17,518 nt of DNA, from the NCBI GenBank assembly GCA_031277155.1, contig JAITMW010000022.1, forward strand, positions 1-17,518, read 5' to 3'. This DNA comes from Clostridiales bacterium. GTDB lineage: Bacteria > Bacillota > Clostridia > Lachnospirales > WRAX01. Below, in pieces: positions 15,451 through 17,518 of the stretch (its first letter is position 1; each line of letters starts with the position of its first letter). Position numbers and translations under genes: made by a program. The notes under the pieces are model-generated. The model was given only the letters and a program-made list of their open reading frames with translations, was not told where the DNA came from and ran no database searches.

Positions 15451-15480
15451 ATTCCCGCTCCTTCCCGCTGATGTTTCGGG

Positions 15481-16542
15481 CTATTCGTACTGCCTGCCCT
15501 CTTCTTCGCAGCGCATCACGCGCAGCGCGCCGGCGTTTAGCGCCGCCAGCTCGTCCTCGCCGGGATATCGCTTTACGGGCGCGATAAATTCCACGCGTCG
15601 GGCAATTTCGCCGGTGATATAGTCGCTGTAGGCAATGCCCCCCGTGAGGATTATTGCGTCCACATCGCCGCACAGGGCCACCGCCTGACAGGCGATTTCT
15701 TTGCCCACCTGCATCGCCAGGGCGTCAACAATCAACTTCACATCAGGGTCGGTTTTTGCGCGCTCTTCCAGCTCGATTAAATTATTGGTGCCAAAATAGC
15801 CCACCATGCCGCCCTTGCCTTTTATCATGGCCTTGACGTCGCCGTGGGTATATTTGCCGCTGTAACACAGGGCCGCCAAATCCCCCACGGGCAGCGTGCC
15901 GCTGCGCTCCGGCGTGAAAGGGCCGTCCCCGTCTAAGGCGTTGTTGGAATCTATCGCGCGGCCCTTTTGGTGCGCAGTCACGGAAATGCCGCCGCCCATG
16001 TGGACGACAACCAGATTTACCTCGTCATAGGCCCTGCCAATTTCTTTGCAAAATTTTCGCGCCGTGGCTTTTTGGTTCAGGGCGTGAAAAATAGAGCGGC
16101 GCGTAAGGGCGGGATGGCCGGAAATGCGGGATATTGGGATAAATTCGTCCACCACCACGGGGTCCACGATGAAAGAAGGAATTCCAACGGCATCGCCGAT
16201 TGCGCGGGCGATAAGGCCGCCGAGATTGCTGGCGTGGTCGCCGAAATTGCCGCTGGCAAGGTCTGCCTTCATGGCATCGTTGACATAATATGTACCGGAA
16301 GGTATGGGCTTTGTCAGGCCGCCCATTCCGCACACGGCGGCCAATTGGTCGGCGGCCACACCCGCCTCCTTAAGGGCATCCATGATGATTTTCATGCGAA
16401 AGTCGTATTGCTCGCCAATTTTTTCATAGCCCGCAAGCTCGTCCATGGTGTGGCGCAGGACTTTTTCAAAAATTGGAACCTCGTCCTCAAAAAGGCCGAT
16501 TTTTGTGGATGTAGAGCCGGGATTTACAATTAGAATTTTCAT
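15481..16542 (-). CDS. buk: Butyrate kinase (or branched-chain acyl kinase)
   Basis: Catalyses acyl phosphate plus ADP to the acid plus ATP. The 353 residues match the usual 355. Acetokinase-family signatures are VNPGSTSTKIG (6-16), DHASNLGG (102-109), HPALTRRSIFH (143-153), HMGGGISV (181-188), DGDGPFTPERSG (204-215) and LTGGIAYSDYI (299-309). The ATG at 16542 is chosen because GAAGGAG lies seven bases upstream. A start five codons earlier would fall on that site. It follows the GT32 gene by 25 bases. Neighbouring leucine dehydrogenase and VOR suggest isobutyryl/isovaleryl phosphate as substrates besides butyryl phosphate. Confidence 0.95.
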   Translation of the reverse strand: MKILIVNPGSTSTKIGLFEDEVPIFEKVLRHTMDELAGYEKIGEQYDFRMKIIMDALKEAGVAADQLAAVCGMGGLTKPIPSGTYYVNDAMKADLASGNFGDHASNLGGLIARAIGDAVGIPSFIVDPVVVDEFIPISRISGHPALTRRSIFHALNQKATARKFCKEIGRAYDEVNLVVVHMGGGISVTAHQKGRAIDSNNALDGDGPFTPERSGTLPVGDLAALCYSGKYTHGDVKAMIKGKGGMVGYFGTNNLIELEERAKTDPDVKLIVDALAMQVGKEIACQAVALCGDVDAIILTGGIAYSDYITGEIARRVEFIAPVKRYPGEDELAALNAGALRVMRCEEEGRQYE

Positions 16543-16567
16543 ATATGTCTCCTTCATGAGCTATAGT

Positions 16568-17304
<737 letters not shown>

Positions 17305-17321
17305 TATAATTCTCCTCCTTA

Positions 17322-17341
17322 AAAATATGCCAAAATATGCC
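17322..17341. repeat. Two tandem 10-bp copies upstream of GT32
   Basis: AAAATATGCC occurs twice in direct succession between the ptb stop and the GT32 ribosome site. It is too short for a function to be assigned. Confidence 0.5.
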
Positions 17342-17351
17342 GCGTATACTG

Positions 17352-17518
17352 CTAAAATAACACCGACAGCGCAATGCTTATCAGCTTGCTTTCGGCGGTA
17401 TCCGCGCGGGATGTCAGCACTATGGGGCGCTTTGCGCCGATGACGACGCCGCCGTTTTTGCCGCCCGCCAAAAAGGCCAGGGCTTTGTACAGGATATTGC
17501 CCGCCTCAATATTGGGGC
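17352..17518 (-). CDS. ptb: Phosphate butyryltransferase, C-terminal end (partial)
   Basis: 55 codons enter from the window edge and end in TAG. NIEAGNILYKALAFLAGG, GGVVIGAKRPIVLTSRAD and ESKLISIAL match the end of phosphate acetyl/butyryltransferases, where PIVLTSRAD contributes to the active site. The enzyme converts acyl-CoA and phosphate to acyl phosphate, the substrate of Buk. Buk lies downstream on the same strand but a GT32 gene intervenes. Phosphate acetyltransferase is possible from the fragment alone, and the presence of buk favours Ptb. Confidence 0.9.
   Translation of the reverse strand, partial: PNIEAGNILYKALAFLAGGKNGGVVIGAKRPIVLTSRADTAESKLISIALSVLF

Overview
The window looks like a chromosomal segment of a fermentative, low-to-mid GC Gram-positive anaerobe, most likely a member of the Clostridia (inference). 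The signs are strong AGGAGG-type ribosome binding sites, phosphotransferase (PTS) genes, a ferredoxin-linked 2-oxoacid oxidoreductase, a ptb/buk pair for acyl-phosphate fermentation, and a secreted protein with copper-amine-oxidase-type stalk domains. No phage, transposase, CRISPR or plasmid functions are visible.

Left part, + strand (1-4224): the end of a PTS EIIA, an ascorbate/UlaB-type EIIB, and a decayed sugar-isomerase (SIS) gene closed by a clear terminator. Next come nagA, ptsH (HPr) and ptsI (enzyme I), closely spaced, ending at a bidirectional terminator. Together they describe PTS uptake of an (amino)sugar plus N-acetylglucosamine-6-phosphate deacetylation. No EIIC is visible and the SIS gene is broken, so the sugar-specific part may be damaged or may continue upstream.

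Middle (4228-6438): a tRNA-Arg(CCG) on the - strand with a near-consensus promoter, and divergently a Gfo/Idh/MocA oxidoreductase followed at once by a four-helix membrane protein. A 308-base non-coding stretch follows, with a hairpin and two copies of a GC-rich palindromic repeat.

Right part, - strand (6439-17518), read from high to low coordinates: ptb (partial), a GT32 glycosyltransferase, buk, a membrane-anchored protein of unknown function, a 1001-residue secreted transglutaminase-like protein with seven InlB-like repeats, a repeat-containing gap, leucine dehydrogenase, a P-loop ATPase, a TehB-like methyltransferase, a 65-residue membrane protein, and the four subunits of a VOR-type 2-oxoacid:ferredoxin oxidoreductase. 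Leucine dehydrogenase, VOR, Ptb and Buk form a complete route from branched-chain amino acids to branched fatty acids with ATP and reduced ferredoxin. It resembles the Bacillus bkd cluster with VOR in place of the lipoamide-dependent complex.

The most striking observation is in the GT32 gene between ptb and buk. It carries an uninterrupted (CT)14 tract in mid-gene. The C-terminal half of the enzyme is intact but in another frame, and removing one CT unit restores a normal 244-residue enzyme. This is the signature of a phase-variable gene captured in the OFF state.
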